A stretch of DNA of 64,000 bases from Ruegeria discodermiae (lineage in GTDB: Bacteria; Pseudomonadota; Alphaproteobacteria; Rhodobacterales; Rhodobacteraceae). Position numbers and translations under genes: made by a program. Positions 54,804 to 62,837 of the stretch are shown piece after piece; position 1 is the first letter of the stretch, and each line of letters opens with the position of its first letter. A model generated the notes under the pieces. It made no database searches. It was not told where the DNA came from and saw only the letters and a program-made list of their open reading frames with translations. The stretch spans positions 124,001-188,000 of the forward strand of contig NZ_JAVAMO010000005.1 in NCBI RefSeq assembly GCF_030758345.1, written 5' to 3'.

Positions 54804-56978
54804 ATGAGCGATTCCAAACGACGAAAGCCGCCATTGGTTGCGGACCGGCGGTATTCGTCAGGAACCAAGCCGAAGCCGAAAAAGCGGGCGGCGCCGAAGA
54901 AAAAGACCGCCGCCAAGACACGGCGCAAACCGGCGCGGCGCACGGCGCGCAAGACCCGCGGCGGTATCGTCGGGCTGTTTCAGCGGCTGTTTCGCTGGGT
55001 ATTCCGGCTGATCTGGGGTTTTACCTGGCGGGTCGGGCTGGTTGCCGGGCTGCTGATCGCGCTGGCGGTGGGCTATGTCTTTACCACCCTGCCCGAGCCC
55101 AGTGCACTGCTGGACGGGCGCGCGCGCGGGTCGGTCACAGTTTTGGACCGGGACGGGCGCGTCTTTGCCTGGCGTGGCGATCAGTTCGGCGGGGCGATCA
55201 CCGCCGACACGGTCTCGCCCTATCTCAAGAACGCCGTTGTCGCGACCGAGGACAAGCGGTTCTATCGCCATTTCGGCGTCAGCCCCCGCGGCGTCGCCAG
55301 CGCAGTGAGCATCAACCTGCGCGAAGGGCGCGGCCCGCTATCGGGCCATGGCGGTTCGACCATCACCCAGCAGACCGCCAAGCTGCTGTGCCTGGGCGTG
55401 CCTTATGACCCGAAAGAGTGGGAGTCCGAGGCAGCCTATGAAAGCGATTGCCGTCAGGGCTCGCTCTGGCGCAAGGCCAAGGAAGCGATCTATGCGCTGG
55501 CGATGGAGGCCAAATATACCAAGGACGAGGTGCTGACGATCTATCTCAACCGCGCCTTTCTGGGCGCCGGCGCCCGTGGGTTCGAGGCAGCCAGTCAGCG
55601 CTATTTCGGCAAATCCGCCGCCGAGGTCGGCCCCGCCGAAGCCGCGATGCTGGCCGGGCTGCTGGTCGCCCCCACCCGCTATGCGCCCACCAACAACCTC
55701 AAACGCTCACAGGAACGCGCGCGTCTGATCGTTGGTTTGATGGAAAATCAGGGCTATCTAACGACCGCGCAGGCCAATGACGCCCGCAAAAACCCCGCAC
55801 GCCTGTCCGAGGCCGCCGCCGCTCGTGCCGGTGGCTATTTCGCCGACTGGATCATGAGCGAGCTGCCAAGCTTTTTCGGCGGCAACACCACCGAAGACGT
55901 GATCATTCGCTCAACCCTTGACCCGCGCATCCAGCGCTCTGCCGAAGAGGCGATGCAGTTCGTGTTCCAGGAAAAGGTGCGCGAAGGGTCCAAGGCGCAG
56001 GCGGCCATTGTTGTCATGTCCGCCGATGGTGCGGTACGCGCCATGGTGGGCGGTCGGGAGACCAGGGTGAACGGAGCCTTCAACCGCGCGACGCAAGCCA
56101 AGCGGCAGACCGGATCGTCGTTCAAGCCCTTTGTCTACGCCACCGCACTTGAGCTTGGCTATTCCCCGCTCGATACCGTAGTGGACGAGCCGTATTGCAT
56201 GAGCATTCCCGGCTCGGGCCAATGGTGCCCGAAGAACTATACCAACAAACATTACGGTCGGGTATCGCTGACGCGGGCCCTGAAGGACTCGCTGAATGTG
56301 CCCGCCGTGAAAGTGTCCGAGATTTCCGGCCGCGACAAGGTGCGGCTGGTGGCAAGCGAGTTCGGGATCGACAACGAGCTGGCCGACGGCCCCGCGCTGG
56401 CGCTTGGCGCGTCTGAAAGCACGCTGCTGGAGATGACCGGGGCCTATGCCGGTATTCTCAATGGCGGCTCTTCAGTGACGCCTTATGGCATGGAGAAGCT
56501 GACCCTGCTGGGCGACACCGAGTCGCTGATCGACAATACCGGCGGGATCGGCGAACGCGTGATCCGGACCGAAGCGGCGCAGCAGCTGATCTGGATGATG
56601 GAAAAGGTGGTCTCGGAAGGATCCGGCAAACGGGCGCAACTGCCCGACCGGCAGGCTGCCGGCAAGACCGGCACCACCCAGGCTGCGCGCGATGCCTGGT
56701 TTATCGGCTTCACCGCCGATTACGTCACCGGCGTGTGGATGGGCTATGATGACAACACGCCCCTATCGGGGGTCACCGGTGGCGGGTTGCCTGCCGAGAT
56801 CTGGCGCGAGACCATGATCCGCGTCAACGAAGGGATCGAGCCCAAGCCGCTGCCCATGGCCCAACCGGCGCAACCCACCCGCGTGGCCGAACCCAAACGC
56901 CAGAAAAAGCGCAGCGGCGGCGGCCTCGGCAAAGCGGTGGATAAACTGCTCAAGGATATCTTTGGCGGAAACAGATAA
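54804..56978 (+). CDS. Class A penicillin-binding protein (PBP1 family)
   Basis: A 724-aa bifunctional peptidoglycan synthase. A Lys/Arg-rich cytosolic tail (about residues 1-65, KKRAAPKKKTAAKTRRKPAR) precedes one membrane anchor (about 75-105). The GT51 glycosyltransferase domain holds EDKRFYRHFGVSPRG and GGSTITQQTAKLL. The transpeptidase domain has the nucleophile Ser in TGSSFKPFVYA, SLN in LKDSLNVPAVK, and KTGTT near the C-terminus. The tail after that is basic (KRQKKRSGGGLG). The chosen ATG at 54804 begins the basic tail; the ribosome site is weak. It ends at a strong terminator. Confidence 0.92.
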   Translation: MSDSKRRKPPLVADRRYSSGTKPKPKKRAAPKKKTAAKTRRKPARRTARKTRGGIVGLFQRLFRWVFRLIWGFTWRVGLVAGLLIALAVGYVFTTLPEPSALLDGRARGSVTVLDRDGRVFAWRGDQFGGAITADTVSPYLKNAVVATEDKRFYRHFGVSPRGVASAVSINLREGRGPLSGHGGSTITQQTAKLLCLGVPYDPKEWESEAAYESDCRQGSLWRKAKEAIYALAMEAKYTKDEVLTIYLNRAFLGAGARGFEAASQRYFGKSAAEVGPAEAAMLAGLLVAPTRYAPTNNLKRSQERARLIVGLMENQGYLTTAQANDARKNPARLSEAAAARAGGYFADWIMSELPSFFGGNTTEDVIIRSTLDPRIQRSAEEAMQFVFQEKVREGSKAQAAIVVMSADGAVRAMVGGRETRVNGAFNRATQAKRQTGSSFKPFVYATALELGYSPLDTVVDEPYCMSIPGSGQWCPKNYTNKHYGRVSLTRALKDSLNVPAVKVSEISGRDKVRLVASEFGIDNELADGPALALGASESTLLEMTGAYAGILNGGSSVTPYGMEKLTLLGDTESLIDNTGGIGERVIRTEAAQQLIWMMEKVVSEGSGKRAQLPDRQAAGKTGTTQAARDAWFIGFTADYVTGVWMGYDDNTPLSGVTGGGLPAEIWRETMIRVNEGIEPKPLPMAQPAQPTRVAEPKRQKKRSGGGLGKAVDKLLKDIFGGNR

Positions 56979-57003
56979 GGCCCCGCGCCTGCGGGGCCTT
57001 TAG
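56977..57003. terminator. Terminator between the PBP gene and mlaC
   Basis: AAGGCCCCGC (56977-56986) pairs with GCGGGGCCTT (56991-57000) around a 4-base loop, with TTTA following on the plus strand. It lies at the stop of the PBP gene and may serve the convergent mlaC as well. Confidence 0.85.
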
Positions 57004-57017
57004 CGGCACAGACCGTC

Positions 57018-57626
57018 TTATCCGGCGTTGGGCAGGTCTTTGATCAGTTGATCCAGATTGCCCTTGCGCTGATCCAGCATCGCGCCGATTTCGGTCCGCT
57101 CGGTCAGCAGCAGGTTCACGCCTTCGATGAACATGTTGAAGAACTTCTCGCTGCCGGACTTGTCCGAGACGAGGAAGGTGACCTCGAATGGCGCCTGCCC
57201 CTGCAGATAGGCGGTGCTTCTGATTTCGTACCCGGCCTTGATCTTGCGGGTCGATTTCACCTCGACCCGGCCACCAACGAACTCGCGGAACCGGCGTCCG
57301 TATTTGCGCGAGATATAGCTCTGGAACGCCTTGGTGAACGACCGCAGCTGCGATCTGGACGCGGTTCGGGCATCCGGGCCCAGCGCATAACGCGCCATGA
57401 TCGGCACATCGGCATAGCGTACGAAGATGCGTTCGAAATCCTTGATCATCGCATTCTGGGATTTGCCCGAGGCGATGACCTGGTTGATGTTGGCGACAAC
57501 CTCATCAACCAGCGCGCGGGCGCTTTGTTCGGTCAAGGCCAAAGCGGGCATCGGCACCAGACCGGCCCCCAGACCGGCCATAGCGGTCATCACAAAAGAA
57601 CGGCGGGAAATCGTATTACTGCGCAT
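57018..57626 (-). CDS. mlaC: MlaC/Ttg2D-type periplasmic phospholipid carrier
   Basis: A 202-aa protein with an N-terminal signal that looks Tat-like (SNTISRRSFVMTAMAGLGAG) and cleavage near ALALTEQ. The mature part follows the MlaC family pattern: helix DEVVANINQVIASGKSQN, then RYADVPIMARYALGPD, then FTKAFQSYISRKYGRRF. In E. coli, MlaC ferries phospholipids between the outer-membrane MlaA and inner-membrane MlaFEDB. The ATG at 57626 overlaps the end of mlaA by 11 bases, so the two are coupled. No mlaFED genes are near. Confidence 0.9.
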   Translation of the reverse strand: MRSNTISRRSFVMTAMAGLGAGLVPMPALALTEQSARALVDEVVANINQVIASGKSQNAMIKDFERIFVRYADVPIMARYALGPDARTASRSQLRSFTKAFQSYISRKYGRRFREFVGGRVEVKSTRKIKAGYEIRSTAYLQGQAPFEVTFLVSDKSGSEKFFNMFIEGVNLLLTERTEIGAMLDQRKGNLDQLIKDLPNAG

Positions 57627-58428
57627 AGGGGTCCTCATACGGGTCATCATACACATCCGTCCCCGTGTCGAACTCGGCATAGGGATCGGCGTAAAGGTCT
57701 AACGTAGAACCGCTGCCGCTATTCGCAAGTTCGAACCGGCGATTCTGAAGATAGATTAAGCGAGCCTGCGCATAGCTATCGGCGCTGCCATAGAGGATCG
57801 AGTCAACCGTGTCCGAGAAATTGCCGCGATCACCCATGCGGCGCAGTACCTCGGCATAGACACCGATATTCTCGACCGGGCGCACAATGCCGAACCCCAG
57901 CGGATTGGTGATGGCGTTGGTCACCACGCCCACAGCATCACGGGTGGTACTGGGACCATAAAGCGGCAGTTCCACATAGGCGCCCTCACCAAAGCCCCAG
58001 ACATGCAGCGTCTCGCCGAAATTGGTATCGACGCGCGGGATATTCATCTCGGAGGCGGGATCAAAGAAGCCCGCCAGCCCATAGGTCGTGTTCAGCAGGA
58101 ACCGACCGACGGCGATACAGGCCTCGCGCGGATTGCCCTGCAGCAGAAAATCCAGCGCCTGACCGGGATAGGACAGGTTTTCCGCAAAATTGCTGAAGCC
58201 GGTCACGACGGGTGCCGGAACAACCGTAACATAGCCTTTCGAGGCAGGCCGGAAAATGGCTTTGTCCACGCCCCGGTTGAACGCATGGATCGAGCGGTTG
58301 GTATTCTCGTAAGGATCAAAGATTTCGCCGCGGGCGCGTTGCTCGGGGGTTTTGGTTGCGCAGCCTGCCACCAGAGCAGCCAACGTCAGCGCACAAAGCA
58401 GCCGCCAGGAAGAAGTCAGATAACGCAT
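57616..58428 (-). CDS. mlaA: MlaA/VacJ-family outer-membrane lipoprotein
   Basis: A 270-aa lipoprotein. The signal peptide ends in the lipobox LVAGC (Cys near residue 23). The body has FDPYENTNRSIHAFNRGVDK near residues 37-56, NLSYPGQALDFLLQGN near 85-100 and NTTYGLAGFFDPASEM near 115-130, all MlaA hallmarks. With MlaC it removes phospholipids from the outer leaflet of the outer membrane. The last 35 residues are an acidic Asp/Tyr-rich tail (DPYEDPYAQ). It starts the mlaA-mlaC operon. Confidence 0.93.
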   Translation of the reverse strand: MRYLTSSWRLLCALTLAALVAGCATKTPEQRARGEIFDPYENTNRSIHAFNRGVDKAIFRPASKGYVTVVPAPVVTGFSNFAENLSYPGQALDFLLQGNPREACIAVGRFLLNTTYGLAGFFDPASEMNIPRVDTNFGETLHVWGFGEGAYVELPLYGPSTTRDAVGVVTNAITNPLGFGIVRPVENIGVYAEVLRRMGDRGNFSDTVDSILYGSADSYAQARLIYLQNRRFELANSGSGSTLDLYADPYAEFDTGTDVYDDPYEDPYAQ

Positions 58429-58704
58429 TTAGATCTTGGTCCGCTCGAATGGTTCCGTAATTTTATTTGCGATAGAAACGCAAACCCGCAAACGGGTGTA
58501 TCAGGCACACATAGTTGATCTGAGAAGAATTTAAAACAGAGTTGGTAAAATCGTGTTCACGCGCGCCGCTTAGGCGGGGTTTCGCGCCGTTTCGCAAAAC
58601 CTGTCGCGCGAGTTCCCGCGTAAGGCCTGCACTTTTCGGGCTTTCCCCTATGCCGGTTCGCCGCTAGCGTCCGGCCAAACCAGCAACCAAAAGGAACACG
58701 GATC

Positions 58705-59163
58705 ATGAGTTTCGCTGAAAAGCTACAGAGCCTCGGGGTCACGCTGCCGGACGCGCCTGCGCCAGCGGCCAACTATGTGCCTTTCGTCAAAACCGGGAAC
58801 ATTGTCTATGTATCGGGACAGATCCCGATGAACGAAAGTGGCATGATCAAGGGCAAGCTGGGCGAGGATATGGAGGTCGAAGCAGGGGCTGAGGCCGCTC
58901 GTGTCTGCGCCATCAATTTGCTGGCACAGGTCAAGGCCGCCTGTGACGGCGATATCGAGCGGTTGGTGCGGGTGATCAAATTGACCGGTTTCGTGAACTC
59001 GACCGCGGATTTCGGCGATCAACCCAAGGTCATCAACGGCGCGTCGGATTTCATGGTCGAGGCTTTGGGCGATGCCGGGCGGCATTCGCGGTCTGCGGTC
59101 AGCGCTGCCTCGCTGCCCTTTGGTGTCGCCGTCGAAATCGAAGGCATCTTCGAGGTGAGCTGA
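58705..59163 (+). CDS. RidA-family (YjgF/YER057c) protein
   Basis: A 152-aa trimeric protein of the RidA superfamily: NYVPFVKTGNIVYVSGQIPM near residues 23-42 and GRHSRSAVSAASLPFGVAVE near 123-142, where the Arg may bind imine or carboxylate groups. RidA removes reactive 2-aminoacrylate; this longer subgroup (YjgH-like) may differ. AAAGGAA precedes the ATG. It overlaps the next gene by one base (TGATG), so it is co-translated with the glycerophosphodiesterase, without an obvious biochemical link. Confidence 0.88.
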   Translation: MSFAEKLQSLGVTLPDAPAPAANYVPFVKTGNIVYVSGQIPMNESGMIKGKLGEDMEVEAGAEAARVCAINLLAQVKAACDGDIERLVRVIKLTGFVNSTADFGDQPKVINGASDFMVEALGDAGRHSRSAVSAASLPFGVAVEIEGIFEVS

Positions 59164-59933
59164 TGCGCCCTGAATTGCCTGCCGCCTTTCTGGGCGCGCC
59201 GATCACGCACCGGGCCCTGCACGATGTCAGCCAGGGTCGCCCGGAAAACAGCCGGGCCGCAATCCGGGCCGCGGTCACTGCAGGCTACGGGATCGAGATC
59301 GACCTGCAACTGACCCGCGACGGGCAGGCCATGGTGTTTCACGACTACGAACTGGCACGCCTCGCGGGCCAGCCCGGCGTGATCCGGTCATTGGTTGCGG
59401 CCGAAGCCAGCGCCACACCGCTACTGCATGGCGATGGAGAGGGTATCCCCGGCCTGCCCGAGATATTGGAACTTGTGGCGGGTCAGGTGCCGCTGCTGAT
59501 CGAGTTGAAGGATCAGGACGGTGGCATGGGGCCAAATATCGGCCCGTTGGAACGGGCCACGGCGCAAGCGCTGACAGGCTATTCCGGCCCGGTCGCGGTG
59601 ATGTCCTTCAACCCCAACAGCGTGGCCGAGATGGCGCGGCTGGCTCCCGGCATCGCGCGCGGGCTGGTCACCAGTTCTTATCGCCCCGAGAAATGGCCGC
59701 TCTCTGCTGCAACTCGCGACTACCTGCGCGAGATTCCCGATTTCGAAGCGGCTCAGGCAAGCTTTATCAGTCATGAGGTCGATGATCTGGAGCGACCTCG
59801 TGTCGCCGAGCTGAAAGCACAAGGCGTGCCGATTTTGTGCTGGACGGTTCGCAGCCCGGAGCAAGAGGCAAAGGCGCGCGACATTGCCGACAATGTCACA
59901 TTCGAGGGGTATTTGGCCGCCCATCCCGGTTGA
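59163..59933 (+). CDS. Glycerophosphodiester phosphodiesterase (UgpQ-like)
   Basis: A 256-aa TIM-barrel GDPD enzyme that splits glycerophosphodiesters into glycerol-3-phosphate and an alcohol. The catalytic pair and metal ligands are in THRALHDVSQGRPENSRAAI (about residues 16-35), GIEIDLQLTRDGQAMVFHDY near 41-60 and LIELKDQDG near 112-120. The family's HRG start reads HRA here, a mild variation. No signal peptide is present, so it is cytosolic. The final part ILCWTVRSPEQEAKARDI is typical. It follows the RidA gene with a one-base overlap. Confidence 0.88.
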   Translation: MRPELPAAFLGAPITHRALHDVSQGRPENSRAAIRAAVTAGYGIEIDLQLTRDGQAMVFHDYELARLAGQPGVIRSLVAAEASATPLLHGDGEGIPGLPEILELVAGQVPLLIELKDQDGGMGPNIGPLERATAQALTGYSGPVAVMSFNPNSVAEMARLAPGIARGLVTSSYRPEKWPLSAATRDYLREIPDFEAAQASFISHEVDDLERPRVAELKAQGVPILCWTVRSPEQEAKARDIADNVTFEGYLAAHPG

Positions 59934-59979
59934 TACGCCGCAACAGGGACCCAGATAAACACGCAGACGCGGAGGGCTG

Positions 59980-61167
59980 ATGGATCAGGCGCAGGTTGAA
60001 GTTCGGGTACTGGGATCGCTGTCGCAGGTCGCGGCGGTGGAGTGGGATGCGTGCGCCTGCCCCGACGCTGCGGATGGCAGTCGTCCCTATGATCCGTTCA
60101 CGACCCACAGGTTCCTGTCAGCGTTAGAAGAGAGCGGATCAGTGGGGCCAGGCACCGGTTGGCAACCGCAATATCTGACGGTCCAACTGGATGGGCAATT
60201 GATCGCGGCGGCACCGATGTACGCCAAGTCGCACAGCCAGGGCGAGTATATCTTCGACCATAACTGGGCCCATGCCTATGAACACGCAGGCGGGCGCTAT
60301 TATCCGAAATTGCAGATCGCGGCCCCATTCACACCTGCCACAGGTCGCAGGTTTCTGACCCGACCGGGATATGAAACGATCGGAATCTCTGCCCTGACCC
60401 AGGGTGCGGTGCAGCTTGCGTCGGAAAACGATATCTCGTCGCTGCATGTCACATTCTGCACCGAGGCTGAGGCTGAAGCGGGCACGCAAATGGGCCTGAT
60501 GCGGCGCACGACCCAGCAATTCCATTGGCTCAATGACGGATACACCGATTTCGACGGGTTTCTGGCCGCGCTGTCTTCGCGCAAACGCAAGACTTTGCGC
60601 AAGGAACGCAGGCAGGCCCAGGGATTTGGCGGAGAGATCTGTACCTATACAGGCGCTGCGCTGCGGCCCGAGCATTGGGACGCCTTCTGGACATTCTATC
60701 AGGATACCGGTGCCCGAAAATGGGGCTCGCCTTATCTGACGCGAGAGTTCTTTGATCTGGCGCATGAAACGATGGCCGATGATATCGCACTGGTTTTTGC
60801 CGAACGTGACGGCGTGCCCATTGCCGGTGCCCTGAATTTCATCGGTCGCGAGACGCTTTATGGGCGCTATTGGGGCTGCATCGAACATCACCCCTGCCTG
60901 CATTTCGAGCTGTGCTATTATAGAGCCATCGACCTGGCAATTGCTCATGGTCTGAAGCGGGTCGAAGCGGGTGCGCAGGGTGAACACAAACTGGCGCGCG
61001 GCTATCTTCCTACGCAGACCCACTCGCTGCATTGGGTGGGCGACCCGAATTTCGCCGATGCCATCGCGCGCTATCTCGACGCCGAGCGCAAAGCAATCGG
61101 GGAAGAGATCGAGCTTCTGACCGAGTATGGCCCGTTCAGAAAACCAGATGTGGAGGAACAGCAATGA
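59980..61167 (+). CDS. FemAB-like GNAT protein (PF04339/DUF482 family)
   Basis: A 395-aa protein of the FemAB-like group (DUF482), with two GNAT-like halves. Conserved stretches are [20 protein letters not shown] near residues 37-56, [20 protein letters not shown] near 90-109, [16 protein letters not shown] near 197-212 and [20 protein letters not shown] near 328-347. Members may transfer aminoacyl groups to peptidoglycan or other acceptors, but no substrate is proven. The stop overlaps the next gene's start as ATGA. Confidence 0.88.
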   Translation: MDQAQVEVRVLGSLSQVAAVEWDACACPDAADGSRPYDPFTTHRFLSALEESGSVGPGTGWQPQYLTVQLDGQLIAAAPMYAKSHSQGEYIFDHNWAHAYEHAGGRYYPKLQIAAPFTPATGRRFLTRPGYETIGISALTQGAVQLASENDISSLHVTFCTEAEAEAGTQMGLMRRTTQQFHWLNDGYTDFDGFLAALSSRKRKTLRKERRQAQGFGGEICTYTGAALRPEHWDAFWTFYQDTGARKWGSPYLTREFFDLAHETMADDIALVFAERDGVPIAGALNFIGRETLYGRYWGCIEHHPCLHFELCYYRAIDLAIAHGLKRVEAGAQGEHKLARGYLPTQTHSLHWVGDPNFADAIARYLDAERKAIGEEIELLTEYGPFRKPDVEEQQ

Positions 61168-61457
61168 CCGAACGCCTTAGCGACGAAACCCGTGGCCCTC
61201 TGCTGCAGCCCCTGTTCGACAATGGCTGGACAATGATTGAGGATCGCGACGCCATCACCAAGACCTATATCTTCGACAATTTTGTCGATGCGTTCGGCTG
61301 GATGACTCGGGCGGCGATCTGGGCCGAGAAATGGAACCACCACCCCGAGTGGAGCAATGTCTACAAAACGGTTGAGGTGGTGCTGACCACCCATGACGTC
61401 GACGGCCTGTCATCGCTGGATGCCAAGCTGGCACGCAAGATGGATTCGCTGGTCTGA
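61164..61457 (+). CDS. phhB: 4a-hydroxytetrahydrobiopterin dehydratase (pterin dehydratase)
   Basis: A 97-aa protein of the PCD/DCoH family, which dehydrates 4a-hydroxytetrahydrobiopterin formed by aromatic amino acid hydroxylases. The active site [18 protein letters not shown] lies near residues 53-70, followed by [13 protein letters not shown] with the third His. There is no phenylalanine hydroxylase nearby. GGAGG precedes the ATG, which overlaps the FemAB-like stop. Confidence 0.92.
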   Translation: MTERLSDETRGPLLQPLFDNGWTMIEDRDAITKTYIFDNFVDAFGWMTRAAIWAEKWNHHPEWSNVYKTVEVVLTTHDVDGLSSLDAKLARKMDSLV

Positions 61458-61470
61458 GGCAATCGCGGGG

Positions 61471-61502
61471 CAAAAAGAAACCGGGCGCTGGTCAGCGCCC
61501 GG
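61471..61502. terminator. Terminator between pterin dehydratase and EF-hand genes
   Basis: CCGGGCGCTG (61481-61490) pairs with CAGCGCCCGG (61493-61502), a 10-bp stem. The T-rich flank (TTTCTTTTTG) lies on the minus strand, so it best serves the EF-hand gene; it can also block the plus-strand transcript. Confidence 0.8.
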
Positions 61503-61526
61503 CCCAATTCACACCAGACCTCAAAT

Positions 61527-61877
61527 TCAGTTCAACCGCCCGTCACCGTCCTTGTCGGCGGCGTTGAAATCCTCGGCCATCTGTTCTGACAACTCGGTTT
61601 TCGAGACTTTGCCGTCGCCATTGGCATCGGTGCTGGACATGTGATCGCCCGCTCCGGCCGCATCCATTTCCGCCGCGCTCAGGCTCCCGTTCTTGTTGGT
61701 GTCCATCTGATCAAACGCGAAGTTGGAGAAATCCTGATACTCGGGTCCGGACACGACCCCGTCGCTGTTCTTGTCGAGGGCCGCGAGATTGGCCTCGCCG
61801 ATCTCATCGGCTTGGGCCGATACGGCCAAGGCCAGGCCCAGCAGAGTACCGGTCAGAAAGACTTTGCTCATTGTCAT
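61527..61877 (-). CDS. Exported EF-hand calcium-binding protein
   Basis: A 116-aa protein with a signal peptide (MSKVFLTGTLLGLALAVSAQ, cleavage near AQADE). The mature part has four EF-hand-like loops: DKNSDGVVSGPE, DTNKNGSLSAAE, DANGDGKVSKTE and a last DKDGDGRLN that is cut short by the stop. Loops one to three have the calcium ligands at positions 1, 3, 5 and 12. It should bind calcium in the periplasm or outside. The ATG at 61877 has AGGAGG eight bases upstream; another ATG is two codons later. It follows the glycine-zipper lipoprotein by 13 bases. Confidence 0.88.
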   Translation of the reverse strand: MTMSKVFLTGTLLGLALAVSAQADEIGEANLAALDKNSDGVVSGPEYQDFSNFAFDQMDTNKNGSLSAAEMDAAGAGDHMSSTDANGDGKVSKTELSEQMAEDFNAADKDGDGRLN

Positions 61878-61890
61878 TGTCTTGCCCTCC

Positions 61891-62139
61891 TTATCCGCAA
61901 GCATAGCGGTTGCCCGCCACAGCGCCGGTTCCGGCGCCCGCTGCGGTCAGGATGGTTCGACCCGTCCCACCGCCGAATTGGCTGCCAATGGCCCCGCCGA
62001 TCAGCGCGCCGCCAAGCGAGCCGCTGAGGCAGGCAATTTCGTGTTCCCGTTGGCGCTGCTGCTCTGGTGTGGCTGCAGGTCCGCACGCCTGCAATACGCC
62101 CATAGCGAGCATTGAGATTATAGCCAGCGTTCGATTCAT
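61891..62139 (-). CDS. Small glycine-zipper lipoprotein
   Basis: An 82-aa lipoprotein with a lipobox LQAC (Cys near residue 19). The mature part is a short polar helix (TPEQQRQREHEIACL) and a glycine-rich hydrophobic stretch SLGGALIGGAIGSQFGGGTG with repeated GxxxG steps, as in OmpA/SmpA-type glycine-zipper proteins, followed by GAGTGAVAGNRYACG. It probably spans or stiffens the outer membrane. GGAGG lies nine bases before the ATG. It forms an operon with the EF-hand gene. Confidence 0.8.
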   Translation of the reverse strand: MNRTLAIISMLAMGVLQACGPAATPEQQRQREHEIACLSGSLGGALIGGAIGSQFGGGTGRTILTAAGAGTGAVAGNRYACG

Positions 62140-62206
62140 GTCATGTGACCTCCCGTGCTGATGCCCAGAGAACAGCGCTTTTGACCGGCAGGCAAGCCAA
62201 TAGAAC

Positions 62207-62236
62207 GGGAACAGGAGGTTTTTCGCCCCTGTTCCC
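62207..62236 (-). terminator. Weak terminator-like hairpin after the peroxiredoxin gene
   Basis: GGGAACAG (62207-62214) pairs with CTGTTCCC (62229-62236) around a 14-base loop. It lies 19 bases after the peroxiredoxin stop, but no clear T-tract follows on the minus strand. Confidence 0.45.
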
Positions 62237-62254
62237 AAAAATTTAATCTAACGC

Positions 62255-62740
62255 TTACATTTCATCCAGAAGCGACTCACCTGCGGAGGTTTCGCAGACG
62301 CCCGGATTGTCCTCGACATGCAGCGCCACAACCTTGCCGTCATCGACCAGCATCGCATAGCGCTTGGAACGTGCGATCAGCCCGGCGGGTGGCGCATCGA
62401 AACGCATACCGATTGCATCGGTGAAGCTGCTTTCGGCATCCGCCAGCATGGTCAGCCCGGCCTCGGTCGCGCCGGTGGCCTCACCCCAGGCATGCATCAC
62501 GAAGGGATCGTTCACCGACACACAGATGATCTCGTCGACGCCCTTGTCATCAAAGGCAGCCTTGGTGCGGATGAAGCTGGGTACATGGGCTGAGCTGCAG
62601 GTCGGCGTATAGGCGCCGGGCACCGCAAAAACCACCACCTTGCGCCCGTTGATCTTGTCGGAAAGTGTCACCGGTTCTGGCCCCTCGGCCCCTATCCGGG
62701 TCATCGTCGCATCGGGCAGAGTGTCACCAACTGAAATCAT
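62255..62740 (-). CDS. Prx5-type peroxiredoxin
   Basis: A 161-aa atypical 2-Cys/1-Cys peroxiredoxin of the Prx5/AhpE group. The peroxidatic Cys is in VPGAYTPTCSSAHVPSFI near residues 40-57, with the conserved Pro, Thr and downstream Arg (in LIARSKRYAML). A second Cys in IICVSV is buried, and one more in NPGVCETSAGE near the C-terminus may act as resolving residue. It reduces hydroperoxides with glutaredoxin or thioredoxin. It is divergent from the FAD reductase at 62838, with about 97 bases between. Confidence 0.92.
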   Translation of the reverse strand: MISVGDTLPDATMTRIGAEGPEPVTLSDKINGRKVVVFAVPGAYTPTCSSAHVPSFIRTKAAFDDKGVDEIICVSVNDPFVMHAWGEATGATEAGLTMLADAESSFTDAIGMRFDAPPAGLIARSKRYAMLVDDGKVVALHVEDNPGVCETSAGESLLDEM

Positions 62741-62837
62741 CGTCTTTTTCCTTTTGGTTGGATTTGCGGAACGTCGCTTGCTTGCATATAGCTGGGCGCA
62801 GACGTGATACCATCTTTATCGGATCGGGCGAGGGAAA

